Below the pieces are notes generated by a model. The model searched no databases, was not told where the DNA came from, and was given only the letters and a program-made list of their open reading frames with translations. 59,152 nucleotides of DNA from positions 1 to 59,152 of the forward strand of contig JAFULN010000022.1 in assembly GCA_017473335.1 (NCBI GenBank), read 5' to 3'. Positions within the stretch are counted from its first letter, which is position 1, and every line of letters starts with the position of its first letter. Source of the DNA: Erysipelotrichaceae bacterium (GTDB taxonomy: Bacteria > Bacillota_I > Bacilli_A > Erysipelotrichales > Erysipelotrichaceae). Below are positions 50,993-59,152 of the stretch, in pieces. The position numbers and the translations under genes were made by a program.

Positions 50993-52132
50993 TTAAAAAA
51001 TGTTCTCAAAGAATTCCAACATGAAACTCATCACGATTTTCATGCCGACATTTAATGAAGAAATATCTACTTTTTCTTCTTTTGTATGAGCTCCTGTGCC
51101 TTCATAACCACCAAAACAGCACCCTGCAATCCCCAAAGAGAAACAAATATTGCAGTCAGTACTTCCAGAACGTTCTACAGGTTTTTTCCCAGTAAACTGT
51201 TCAATCACTTCAGAAACAAAAGAAACAACATCATTCATATGTTCTTCACTTACTTCACCCATACATGGTCTTTCACCAATCACCTGTACATCCACTTCAA
51301 TCCCCATCAAACGATAAGAATCAACAACTGCATCAAAGAACTGTTTCATTTCATTTAAATCATCTCGATCATCACTACGATATTCAAACAGGAATTTCAC
51401 TTCTTGTGCAATTGTATTGACAGAAGTTCCTCCCTCAATGACACCCACATTGTATGTACTTCTTCCTCTTTTAGGAACCTGATAATCATAAAGCGTACGA
51501 ATCATACTCGATGCATACGCAATCGCATTGCGATTTCCAAAAGCACCATAAGAATGTCCGCCCTCAGTACGTATGATCACTTCATATCGTGTGGATCCTA
51601 CTGCCTTTGTCACAAGTGCCTTATAGCCGCCATCAAAAGAATAAAACTCATGGACTCTTCCTGCATACTTTTCCATCAAATAACGACTGCCCTCAAGATT
51701 ACCTAAACCTTCTTCACAACTATTAAACACAATCAAACAGCCATTTGGAGAAGTATAGTGATGTTGTAAAAGATATTTTGCAATCAACATGAGTTCTGCC
51801 ACATTCGCAGTATCATCACCTACACCAGGAGCACAAAGCCAGCCATCCTGCTCAACACACTCAAAACCAGTTTCATCTGGAAATACCGTATCTGTATGCG
51901 CCATAAAAACAGTGAGCTGATCTTTCCCTTCTGCATCCATCTCTAAAATCACATTATATTTCTCATCCACAATCACTGCAGCGCCGAGTTCGTTAAACCA
52001 GTCTTTTATAAATTCAGCTTTCTTTTGTTCATGATGAGAAAACGAAGGAATCGCACATAAATCCTTGATCAATTGAATCAATTCATTCTGTGATTCTTCA
52101 ACATACTTCAATGCACTCTCCACCAGTTTCAT
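50993..52132 (-). CDS. M20-family metallopeptidase
   Basis: 379 residues of the M20 di-zinc aminoacylase/peptidase fold. Metal ligands lie in FMAHTDTVF and PGVGDDTANVA, the catalytic Glu pair in FNSCEEGLGN, and a final His in GAHTKEEKVD. The dimerisation domain sits at about 180-290. Likely an aminopeptidase T-like or acyl-amino-acid hydrolase in the cytoplasm. Monocistronic; the promoter of a small RNA follows its stop. Confidence 0.9.
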   Translation of the reverse strand: MKLVESALKYVEESQNELIQLIKDLCAIPSFSHHEQKKAEFIKDWFNELGAAVIVDEKYNVILEMDAEGKDQLTVFMAHTDTVFPDETGFECVEQDGWLCAPGVGDDTANVAELMLIAKYLLQHHYTSPNGCLIVFNSCEEGLGNLEGSRYLMEKYAGRVHEFYSFDGGYKALVTKAVGSTRYEVIIRTEGGHSYGAFGNRNAIAYASSMIRTLYDYQVPKRGRSTYNVGVIEGGTSVNTIAQEVKFLFEYRSDDRDDLNEMKQFFDAVVDSYRLMGIEVDVQVIGERPCMGEVSEEHMNDVVSFVSEVIEQFTGKKPVERSGSTDCNICFSLGIAGCCFGGYEGTGAHTKEEKVDISSLNVGMKIVMSFMLEFFENIF

Positions 52133-52180
52133 ACACTTTCCTCCACTTTACTCCATTTTACACCCATTTCATCATAATTT

Positions 52181-52239
52181 TAAAAAAACAGGAACTTTCA
52201 TACACCATATTTATTTTGTGTACATTCTATTCCTGTTTT
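52181..52239 (-). terminator. Intrinsic terminator of the second BlaI/M56 operon
   Basis: AACAGGAA pairs with TTCCTGTT at the base of a long imperfect hairpin with inner GTACAC/GTGTAT, followed by U7 on the minus strand. Confidence 0.8.
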
Positions 52240-52249
52240 TATTTGCGTC

Positions 52250-54643
52250 TTAATTAGAAGAGTCAATCAAATGCAAAAACACTTCATACTCGCATCTACT
52301 TGATAGTTCTTCATAATATAATTCAGGTTCTAAAGCTTTATCTACGATATCATCAAGGAATTTAGCTCGTATTTCCTGTTCATAAGTCGAACCTTGCTGA
52401 GGAATCCAAAATTCCGCAAGACGATAACCCCCTTCATCTCCACTCCATGTAATCACTGCAGGAGTATAAATATTAGTAACTGGAGTTAGGACTTCTCCGT
52501 TAGAAATATCCTTTTTATACGTCTGATACAGAATCATCATGTAGCTTTCCATCATTTTCGTTTGACCCGTTATCGTATCATTATGAACAGAAGTCGCCAA
52601 CAATCTGTAAGATGTTACAGAGATCAATGATTCATCAGACTCATCATAATAATCAAGAATAAGCTTTGAAATCACTTCTTCCGCATTCGTATCCTCCGGC
52701 CAAAACAGCACTTCATCAGAAATGTTTACCATATAGCCATCTTTATCCAGATATTTCGTTGCTATGGAAGAGTTAGCCCCTTCATCTTCATCCCACCCAA
52801 ATAGAGTAAGTGAATATTTCCCATAAACAGGTTCCTCAATCACTTTGATAATCCCTTCTGAATTGCGATATTCCTGTTGGATAGTCGCAAGATTTTCATT
52901 ACAGCTCAGTATGACATCATAGGTTTCCTTAATCACAAGTTCACCTGTCGTATTCATGGTTGCAGGGTCACTGCAGAATAAGATTCCCCCATTTTGAACA
53001 GCTGCATATGGATAATGATGACACTTAATCAATCTATACCCATAATTCTCTCCCCGCTGAAAAATCGCATATCCCATATCAGCCATATCGTTTTGTGATA
53101 TGCCACTCGCCATGAATCCTACAATGACAAATTCCGGAAAATCATCACTTGCAGTATAAGAAAACGGTTCAACGTTTACCCCTGTTTGATGAATCAAAGA
53201 GCGCTTAAAGAAATTCACATGAAATGACGTAGAATCCATCGTACTTTCTAATTGATACAATCTTCTTAAACGTGTATCATCCGATACACCTTGATAACGT
53301 TCGGAGACATCTTCCCATCCATAACCTAAATATGTTTTGCCATCCTTTGTACTAAAAACAAGATAAAAGTTATCATTTTCTACCTGAAGATAATAGGAAT
53401 CTGTAATTGTACGAACATTATATTTTTCTCTCATAACATCTACAGGCATATACTGCTCAAGTTCTGAATTCGTTAATTCATAAGGTACGAGTTTTCCCAA
53501 ATAAATCCAATCCTCTTCTGCACTATTTTGAACATAAAGATGATAATCAGCTGTAATCGTATAAGACAACGGTATTTTTTCACTCAATTCACCCCCAACA
53601 GTAACTGCATATAAAACTTCTTTAATGGAATATTCAGAACCCATCACTTCTTTTTGTGTATTCAAAGGATTGCTAAAAAGAATGAAACTGAAGACAATAA
53701 CAAGCACTGTCGCTAATACACTAACAACTACAACTGGCTTTTTCCATACAGATAGATTTTTAATGCGTGTTTTGGTATCTGTTTCCGTGAAGGCAAGCGG
53801 TACCCCGCCAATGCTGTGATGTCCAACTGCCAAATTCAGTAAAGAAGCTGAGTAATCAGCACGGATTTCCTCACCCATCATCTGAATCACCGCTTCATCA
53901 CAGCTCATTTCCATATCTTTTTCAGCCAGTACAAAAGCCAGCCAAACCAGCGGATTAAACCAATGAATGCACAATGCAAGATACGCAATCGTTTTAATGA
54001 TGTGGTCAAAGCGTTTGATATGATGTTTCTCATGAAGAAGGATGTACTCTTGTTCTTTTTCATCTAACGATACTGGAAGATAAATCTTAGGAGCTAACCA
54101 CCCCAACACAAATGGAGATTCTATATAATCCGACAAATATACATTCTCTTTGAGATGAACAGTGCCAATCAATCTTTTTTTCAATCTTAAATATGAGATA
54201 CATCCATGACCAATCATAATGATCATTCCACCCATCCAGAGATAAGTTATTAAGCTGAAAGGTGATTCTAAAGGATCCGCCACAAGCTGTTCTTCTCCCT
54301 GAAGCAATCGATCATTGATTATTTCATTGATTATCAAACCCGGAAGATGTACCTCAGGATTCTCTGTATGGACAATATCATGAGGTATATATTCAATGCT
54401 AGATGTTAACCCCGATAAAGTTTGTGTTTGAGAAACAGGAAGATCTAGAATTGATAATAATGAAAACTCACTAGATAGAGTCATTGGACACAACAAGCGA
54501 AACAGTACCACTGCCCACAAAGCATATGAAAAGATTTTAGAAACCCTTCTTAACAAAAGACGAGCAATCAGTACAAAAAGAATAACGATACTGGCCGTTA
54601 GACTCATATTAAAAACAGCAGGAAAAAGTTCATACCAGTTCAT
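52250..54643 (-). CDS. BlaR1-like M56 metalloprotease sensor (copy 2, long)
   Basis: 797 residues. N-terminal helices (MSLTASIVILFVLIARLLLR) and the M56 zinc motif HEKHH in YILLHEKHHIKRFDHI at about residue 205, with EKDMEMSCDEAVI as the third-ligand region. A membrane helix near 310-330 leads to a very long outer domain of about 460 residues without a penicillin-binding motif. The usual BlaR1 sensor is about 250 residues, so the ligand is probably different. It lies four bases after its BlaI partner. Confidence 0.88.
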   Translation of the reverse strand: MNWYELFPAVFNMSLTASIVILFVLIARLLLRRVSKIFSYALWAVVLFRLLCPMTLSSEFSLLSILDLPVSQTQTLSGLTSSIEYIPHDIVHTENPEVHLPGLIINEIINDRLLQGEEQLVADPLESPFSLITYLWMGGMIIMIGHGCISYLRLKKRLIGTVHLKENVYLSDYIESPFVLGWLAPKIYLPVSLDEKEQEYILLHEKHHIKRFDHIIKTIAYLALCIHWFNPLVWLAFVLAEKDMEMSCDEAVIQMMGEEIRADYSASLLNLAVGHHSIGGVPLAFTETDTKTRIKNLSVWKKPVVVVSVLATVLVIVFSFILFSNPLNTQKEVMGSEYSIKEVLYAVTVGGELSEKIPLSYTITADYHLYVQNSAEEDWIYLGKLVPYELTNSELEQYMPVDVMREKYNVRTITDSYYLQVENDNFYLVFSTKDGKTYLGYGWEDVSERYQGVSDDTRLRRLYQLESTMDSTSFHVNFFKRSLIHQTGVNVEPFSYTASDDFPEFVIVGFMASGISQNDMADMGYAIFQRGENYGYRLIKCHHYPYAAVQNGGILFCSDPATMNTTGELVIKETYDVILSCNENLATIQQEYRNSEGIIKVIEEPVYGKYSLTLFGWDEDEGANSSIATKYLDKDGYMVNISDEVLFWPEDTNAEEVISKLILDYYDESDESLISVTSYRLLATSVHNDTITGQTKMMESYMMILYQTYKKDISNGEVLTPVTNIYTPAVITWSGDEGGYRLAEFWIPQQGSTYEQEIRAKFLDDIVDKALEPELYYEELSSRCEYEVFLHLIDSSN

Positions 54644-54647
54644 AACA

Positions 54648-55007
54648 TCATCCTTTCATCTGATCAATTAGTTTCTTTAGTTCTTCCGCTTCTTCTGAAG
54701 ATATTTTCTTTCTTGACGCAAAGGCAGTCATAAATGCAGGCAAAGACCCCGCAAAAGTATCATCGACAAACTTTTCACTTTGCAATGCAGTAAATTCCTC
54801 CTTTGAAATCAGAGATGTTACTGTACCATGATTATTTTGAAAAATACCTCGATCACAAAGACGTTTTAATATCGTATATGTTGTCGATTTTTTCCAATTC
54901 AATGCTTCTTCTGAAAGCTTAGCAAGCTGAGTTGATGAAAGAGGCTCATTCTCCCAAATCAAGTCTGCAAATTGTGATTCAATTACTCCTAGTTTCATTT
55001 CTGACAT
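54648..55007 (-). CDS. BlaI/MecI-family repressor (copy 2)
   Basis: The ATG at 55007 is five bases after GGAGG, giving 119 residues. LGVIESQFADLIWENEPLSS and the recognition segment WKKSTTYTILKRLCDRGIF match BlaI. The C-terminal half would hold the cleavage site for the M56 protein encoded next. Two near-perfect dyads over its promoter support autorepression. Confidence 0.93.
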   Translation of the reverse strand: MSEMKLGVIESQFADLIWENEPLSSTQLAKLSEEALNWKKSTTYTILKRLCDRGIFQNNHGTVTSLISKEEFTALQSEKFVDDTFAGSLPAFMTAFASRKKISSEEAEELKKLIDQMKG

Positions 55008-55019
55008 GTTTACCTCCAT

Positions 55020-55072
55020 TCTACAAGTAGTAGACCTAACTCTATTCTACTATCTGTAGACCTGTTCGTCAA
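55020..55072 (-). promoter_or_regulatory. Promoter and two BlaI operators (copy 2)
   Basis: TTGACG (55072-55067), 17 bases and TAGAAT (55049-55044). TCTAC-N5-GTAGA dyads lie at 55046-55060 (across spacer and -10) and 55020-55034 (just before the ribosome site), 26 bases apart. Confidence 0.82.
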
Positions 55073-55099
55073 CACTCTTTCTGTTTTACGATGAAATTT

Positions 55100-55124
55100 A
55101 AAAACTCCACATGAGTGGAGTCTT
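55100..55124 (-). terminator. Terminator after the truncated flavoprotein
   Basis: ACTCCAC-TCAT-GTGGAGT followed by U5 on the minus strand. Confidence 0.85.
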
Positions 55125-55128
55125 GAGT

Positions 55129-56055
55129 TTAGATTTCTCTATGAGCTGCATTTTTACCAGCCAAACGTCCAAAGGTAATGGAACGTCCTGCTGCACATCC
55201 AGCTAATAGATTTGGATAAGAACTGTCAAAGTATCCGCCAGAACAGTCACCCGCAACATACAGGCCTTCAATTGGTTTTCCTTCTGGTGTCAATGCATTC
55301 ATATTCGTATCAATCTTAATGCCATCCAGTGTACAGATGAAATATCCGCCGCTTAAACGCACACCTTCAAATGGTGCAGTTCTAAGTTCAGACAAACGGA
55401 ACGCTTCTTTTCCAAAGTCTTCATCTTTCTGTTTGTCATAAAGTTCATTATAACGATCAACTGTCGCCTTAAAGTTGTCCACAGGAAGTCCAAGCTTTTG
55501 TGCCAGTTCTTCAATTGTATCCGCCTTTACAACCAGTCCATCATTACGATATCCAGGCATAAATGCAGATTCATTGAATTCTAAAGGCCATACTGATTCA
55601 GCACCATTCACATGTGGGAACATTCTTGAACATCCATGTGTATCAAAACGCATCATATCCTGCACATAATTTGCATCCCATACCATAGCATAGGTCATAC
55701 CAGGAAGATTCAGTGTTTCATGAAGAATATGGTCATAACATCCACTTTCATTGAAGAAACGATTTCCATTTAAATCAACCTTTAAGAATGGCTGAGAACC
55801 CATCCAGAACAAGAAACCTGTTTCTGCACAACCTACCTGATCGTGTTTAATTCCGCCTCTATCAAACAACATGCCTGCATGTGTTTCATCCATGGCGGCT
55901 CCAGCCCATAAACAAGCTTTAATACCATCACCATGTGATCCAGGATATGAATAGTTGATATTGATCATCTTGACTGTCTCAGGCTGCAGTGCCTGCATCA
56001 TATCCATATTCAAGCTGTATCCACCTGTACATACAATAATACCCTTTTTTATCAT
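55129..56055 (-). pseudogene. Flavoprotein lacking its N-terminal FAD-binding domain
   Basis: The 308-residue frame begins MIKKGIIVCTGGYSLNMDMM, which in intact FAD-dependent fumarate reductase/ketosteroid dehydrogenase-like proteins is an internal segment about 200 residues in. It ends with the C-terminal FAD motif GLYVAGDCSGGYFDSSYPNL. The GxGxxG Rossmann motif is absent. The ATG follows the permease terminator by five bases with no ribosome site. I conclude that the 5' part was deleted and replaced by the permease unit. Confidence 0.8.
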
Positions 56056-56057
56056 AA

Positions 56058-56082
56058 AATAAGCCCAGCGAACTGGACTTAC
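56058..56082 (-). terminator. Terminator of the APC permease gene
   Basis: AAGTCCAG-TTCG-CTGGGCTT with a stable UUCG loop, followed by AUUUU on the minus strand. It abuts the truncated flavoprotein frame. Confidence 0.85.
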
Positions 56083-56087
56083 TTTGA

Positions 56088-57476
56088 TTATTTTTTATTC
56101 TTAGGCTTCTTAACAAATCCGCCAATAGCCATGATGACCACAAAGACAATCAGATAAAATAAAATAGGACAAGAGAATGTGCCATTGGCCTGTGCTCTTA
56201 GATAAGGAGTAATGCCATGTGCATAAATTGCTGCAAACATCATAAACAGACATGAAACAATCGCCAAAGAAGGAATCACAAAGCGTTTCATTACGCCTAG
56301 ATTCTTTTCGTTTTTCATCCACATAATAAATATAGGAATATACATACCATAGATTGTCACAATTGGAAGTTCAGATGAATCAAAATTAAACAATCCAAAC
56401 CATCCAGATGTTAAATTTGCACCATAGAAATAAACCAGCCATAAAGCACAAATAAACAATCCATAAATCGATGAATTCGTCACCATATTGGTTGCATCAT
56501 CTACCTGAGAAAACAGCTTAGGATTAGGGCCCTGTCCGCGGGCAGCAATTGCATACATACTTCGAGTTTCAGCAACCATTAATCCATTTAGTGTTCCTAA
56601 GCAAGAAATAACAATACACACATTTAGAAGCATTCCCCCCACTTGACCAAAGATATTTGTAAAGGACAAAATAGCACCATTTTGAATCAGTTCTGCATTA
56701 GAAGCTCCCCCAGCAACACCAATGTAATAGAAGACATACGCCAAAACAACGACAACTGATCCAACCGTCAGTGCAACAGGAAGATCACGCTTTGGATTTT
56801 TCAGCTCAGCATTGATAGATGTTGCTACAACCCAGCCATCATAAGCAAAAATCGTTGCAACAATGGCCGCAAACAAACCAGCACTGTTTCCACCAGACAC
56901 ATCAGAAACAACCGTTGTAAAGTTTTCTGTTAATGTTCCATTCATCAGTCCCACTACAGTTCCTACCACAGCCATTAAGGTGACAGGAATCAGTTTAATG
57001 ACCGTCGCACTCACCTGGAATTTGCCTGCAAGCTTAGGAGATAGTGCATTTAGTGTATAGGATGCAACCAGGAAAAAGCCCGAAAGAACCATAACTTCTG
57101 TAGAAGCAAGTCCCCAGCCAAACAGTACGCCAAAATAGCGTGCAGACACCCATGTTAAAACAGAGGTCATACATGGATAATAGATATTCAGCATAAACCA
57201 CGCCAAATAGTACCCATAATCTTTTCCACAAGTCACTTCAGCATAGTCCACAACACCGCTAACCTTTTGATACTTTACTGCCATTGATGAAAACTGCTGT
57301 GAGCAGCAAATCATTAAGCCACCAGTAATCACCCACGCCAAAATACCCATAGGCATATTTCCACCTGTTGCCTCCAATACATTTTGAGCTTTAAAGAACA
57401 CCCCAGAACCTATTACTGTACCTACAACCATACAAATCGCAGTAGGCAATCCATATCTTTTCTGCAACTTTTCCAT
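56088..57476 (-). CDS. APC-superfamily amino acid permease
   Basis: 462 residues with twelve predicted helices. The first helix motif GTVIGSGVFFKAQNVLEATG carries the APC G-S-G-I-F-like signature, and NAELKNPKRDLPVALTVGS follows helix 6. It is closest in layout to the LAT-type serine/threonine exchanger SteT family. Substrate specificity is not readable. The ribosome site is poor (AAAGG at unusual distance, ACAGG adjacent), so translation may be weak. Confidence 0.9.
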   Translation of the reverse strand: MEKLQKRYGLPTAICMVVGTVIGSGVFFKAQNVLEATGGNMPMGILAWVITGGLMICCSQQFSSMAVKYQKVSGVVDYAEVTCGKDYGYYLAWFMLNIYYPCMTSVLTWVSARYFGVLFGWGLASTEVMVLSGFFLVASYTLNALSPKLAGKFQVSATVIKLIPVTLMAVVGTVVGLMNGTLTENFTTVVSDVSGGNSAGLFAAIVATIFAYDGWVVATSINAELKNPKRDLPVALTVGSVVVVLAYVFYYIGVAGGASNAELIQNGAILSFTNIFGQVGGMLLNVCIVISCLGTLNGLMVAETRSMYAIAARGQGPNPKLFSQVDDATNMVTNSSIYGLFICALWLVYFYGANLTSGWFGLFNFDSSELPIVTIYGMYIPIFIMWMKNEKNLGVMKRFVIPSLAIVSCLFMMFAAIYAHGITPYLRAQANGTFSCPILFYLIVFVVIMAIGGFVKKPKNKK

Positions 57477-57657
57477 CCTGTCTACGTGACATCCTTTTCA
57501 TTGATGCCATTTTCCTTTCTCATGATTTGATACAAACAACACTCATACTGCATCCATTGAGAAACAACACCTGTAAATCATTATGTATACATCTATTCTT
57601 TGTCATTTATATAGAAATTATTATATTCTCATTTATACTGATACGCAATTCCAATAA
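57477..57657. other. Promoter region of the permease, no gene
   Basis: AT-rich with several TATAAT-like words on the minus strand and an imperfect TGTATACA dyad near 57584-57592. No coding frame or known riboswitch was seen. Confidence 0.4.
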
Positions 57658-57686
57658 AGAAAAAAGGAACTCTTTCGAATTCTTAA
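57658..57686 (-). terminator. Terminator of the VOC/DUF5131 unit (repeated hairpin)
   Basis: GAATTC-GAAA-GAGTTC with one mismatch, then CU6 on the minus strand. A nearly identical sequence lies at 58984-59010. Confidence 0.75.
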
Positions 57687-57750
57687 AATTCTAAACATCT
57701 ATCCCCTGCACATATGATTATCATAAGTCATGATTAACATATACTATTAT

Positions 57751-58152
57751 TTAACGTTCAAACGGACGATTGAAAGAACCAATTTCAATCAAATTCCCCT
57801 CAGGATCTGCAATATAACAGGTTCTCTGCCCCCAAGGTTCTGTCGCAGGTTCCATCACAGACCTTCCTCCCTGTGCAATGATTCTCTCATATTCCTTGTC
57901 AACTTCTTCAAAAGCATCTACATACAGCGCTATCTCAAAATGCCCATTAAGACCTTTTAAATATTCATATTTTCTATTGGTCATCTTTTCAAAATTGTTT
58001 CGTCCATACAACATAAACAATGTACCATCTTTAATGAGATAAACGTTCTGTGCATCCTCATTTTCTACAATTTCAAAACCCAGCACATCCCTGTAAAAGC
58101 GAATCATTGTGCCCATATCTTTCACAAGCAATCCAAAACCATCCAGTCTCAT
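57751..58152 (-). CDS. VOC-family (glyoxalase/bleomycin-resistance-like) protein
   Basis: 133 residues forming two beta-alpha-beta-beta-beta modules. GLLVKDMGTMIRFYRDVLGF starts the first and HFEIALYVDAFEEVDKEYER the second. WGQRTCYIADPEGNLIEIGS closes the fold with the typical metal-ligand Glu. The substrate is unknown; members include lyases, dioxygenases and drug-binding proteins. It lies 22 bases after the DUF5131 gene. Confidence 0.9.
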   Translation of the reverse strand: MRLDGFGLLVKDMGTMIRFYRDVLGFEIVENEDAQNVYLIKDGTLFMLYGRNNFEKMTNRKYEYLKGLNGHFEIALYVDAFEEVDKEYERIIAQGGRSVMEPATEPWGQRTCYIADPEGNLIEIGSFNRPFER

Positions 58153-58174
58153 AATAATTCCTCCAATCGCCTAT

Positions 58175-58897
58175 CTAATATAATTCCTTTAACTTTATAT
58201 CAATATTTGCCTTTTTAGCCTGATTTCGCAAGTTCTTCGTCTTTAATTTATACCATTTTCCATCTTTGATAAAATGAGTTCCACATTGTCTAAACTCAAA
58301 AGAGACCCCTTGTCGAATGCACTGTTCTCTGATATTGAGTACCCACGAATAATCCAGAGGTCTAGCTCTGTAATCTGACTCACCACCCACAACTACCAAT
58401 TCAATCCCCTGTAAATATTTCTCAATCTCAACATTTTCAATCAAAGGCTGTGCAGTAATGCACTTATGTCGAATTGGCAAGGTTTGAAATAATGAAAGCT
58501 TACGATCTGCATTCTGTTGATTTTCAATTGTACAGCACACTACTACATTCTTATAACCTTTTCCCCAGTCATCAGGTATGCAGTCCATAAATCTTTCAAT
58601 TCTCTTGGTCAGAAACAAAAATGTACAATCTTGTCTCTCTTTAATCATTTTCCAGCACTCACTACGCCATTCATCTGCTTCTTCAATCAAAAAATCAGTT
58701 GAAAAACACAGATAAACAAGACCCGATTTCATCTTATAATTTCCATTTTTACTTTTAATAAGTGGTTTATCAAACTCTTTGGTCTTCACAATTTCATTTG
58801 TATTGATACCACGCTTAGCATCACCTTTGTGAATATAACAATGAAGACATCCTTCACTGCATTTTTTACATCCTCTCCAAGGATTCCACATTGCCAT
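58175..58897 (-). CDS. DUF5131 (phage Gp37/Gp68) family protein
   Basis: 240 residues. WNPWRGCKKCSEGCLHCYIH at the N-terminus has clustered cysteines typical of DUF5131, a family with a radical-SAM-like barrel, often phage-borne. LTKRIERFMDCIPDDW, VVGGESDYRARPL and the FRQCGTHFIKDGKWY ending are characteristic. Function is unproven. AGGTGGG precedes the start. Phage origin suggests past acquisition, yet no other phage gene is near. Confidence 0.88.
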   Translation of the reverse strand: MAMWNPWRGCKKCSEGCLHCYIHKGDAKRGINTNEIVKTKEFDKPLIKSKNGNYKMKSGLVYLCFSTDFLIEEADEWRSECWKMIKERQDCTFLFLTKRIERFMDCIPDDWGKGYKNVVVCCTIENQQNADRKLSLFQTLPIRHKCITAQPLIENVEIEKYLQGIELVVVGGESDYRARPLDYSWVLNIREQCIRQGVSFEFRQCGTHFIKDGKWYKLKTKNLRNQAKKANIDIKLKELY

Positions 58898-58983
58898 ACA
58901 CCCACCTCACAATCATTGCTTCATTATATATGCTGTATTCATTTTATCATACAGTACTCTTCTTATTGATATACATCTTCAAA

Positions 58984-59010
58984 AGAAAAAGGAACTCTTT
59001 CGAGTTCCTT
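58984..59010 (-). terminator. Hairpin repeat related to 57658-57686
   Basis: AAGGAACTC-GAAA-GAGTTCCTT, perfect nine-base stem, with U5 on the minus strand. It lies in a divergent promoter region where no minus-strand gene is seen upstream. Confidence 0.7.
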
Positions 59011-59013
59011 ACA

Positions 59014-59043
59014 GACTATCGACAAAGTCGATGGTCTTTTTTT
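59014..59043 (+). terminator. Plus-strand terminator or attenuator before the right-edge gene
   Basis: GACTATCGA-CAAAG-TCGATGGTC followed by T7. No plus-strand gene precedes it, so it may end a short leader RNA from the region 58920-58980 and attenuate the gene at 59097. Confidence 0.75.
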
Positions 59044-59061
59044 ATGGCTCAAATAAAGTGT

Positions 59062-59067
59062 TATAAT
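59062..59067 (+). promoter_or_regulatory. -10 element for the right-edge gene
   Basis: A perfect TATAAT lies 35 bases before the ATG, just after the terminator, with no good -35 at the standard distance. Confidence 0.4.
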
Positions 59068-59096
59068 TGAGGTGTAAAGAAAAGCAGGTGTTTAAT

Positions 59097-59152
59097 ATGA
59101 TGGAAAGAAAAGACAGAAAACAAGGAAAGGTAAATTTGATTCTGCTGGAAGA
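59097..59152 (+). CDS. Partial CDS at the right edge
   Basis: Two adjacent ATGs (59097 and 59100) follow a GCAGGTG box. The 18 visible codons read MMERKDRKQGKVNLILLEE. The fragment is too short to identify. The basic, hydrophilic start argues against a signal peptide. Confidence 0.55.
   Translation, partial: MMERKDRKQGKVNLILLE

Noticed and set aside
1-59152. tRNA, rRNA or CRISPR loci
   Set aside because: No tRNA T-loop/acceptor pattern, rRNA segment or regularly spaced repeat array was seen on reading both strands. A tRNAscan or CRISPR search would settle this.

Overview
The window is low-GC (roughly 35-38% by eye), densely coded and almost entirely transcribed from the minus strand. AGGAGG-type ribosome binding sites, four-base ATGA overlaps, intrinsic terminators and families such as HprK, YesL/DUF624, XRE/TPR regulators, BlaI/M56 pairs and DUF3791 point to a Bacillota chromosome. 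An anaerobic gut or oral member of the Erysipelotrichia is my best inference, not proven by any marker here. No rRNA, tRNA, CRISPR array or intact IS was found. Only a few genes are on the plus strand: a LysR regulator, a two-gene hypothetical operon, a manganese-catalase remnant and a partial gene at the right edge.

Layout, left to right. 1-5.6 kb: start of a possible transposon-type protein with a structured leader, a PadR/HAAS operon ending in a frameshifted paralogue, and a first BlaI/M56 sensor pair. 5.8-12.4 kb: a likely metK-led operon of metK, degV, radical SAM, AI-2E exporter, patatin, DUF308 and YjdF-like genes. 12.5-23 kb: a TetR/MntP-like pair, a GT8 glycosyltransferase, a 1413-residue acyl-CoA dehydratase activase, an alpha/beta hydrolase, and a secreted FAD reductase divergent from its LysR regulator. 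23.5-30 kb: a full phosphate regulon pstS-pstC-pstA-pstB-phoU-phoP-phoR with Pho-box-like repeats. 30-35.6 kb: accessory DNA with a DUF3791 cassette, XRE membrane regulators, a broken manganese catalase, GNAT and DUF1232. 35.6-43 kb: a structured RNA, IolC-like kinase, Na/Pi symporter and small membrane-protein genes. 43-49.5 kb: the housekeeping operon uvrA-hprK-lgt::ppaX-trxB-osmC. 49.6-59 kb: two candidate small RNAs, an XRE operon with a 32-codon upstream peptide, an M20 peptidase, a second BlaI/M56 pair, a decapitated flavoprotein, an APC permease, and VOC and DUF5131 genes.

The most novel signals are non-coding: (1) a ~313-bp intergenic element present twice (4839-5152 and 23154-23467) with conserved hairpins and no conserved ORF; (2) a ~270-nt RNA with its own promoter, many hairpins including GUAA loops, and a terminator at 35622-35891; (3) a C-rich three-way-junction sRNA candidate at 49657-49785; (4) a second short three-way-junction RNA at 50819-50917. 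Several hairpin terminators occur as near-identical copies flanking gene modules, and there are three clear gene-decay scars (465-1008, 32142-32342, 55129-56055). Operators are unusually legible for PadR, both BlaI repressors and the LysR gene.
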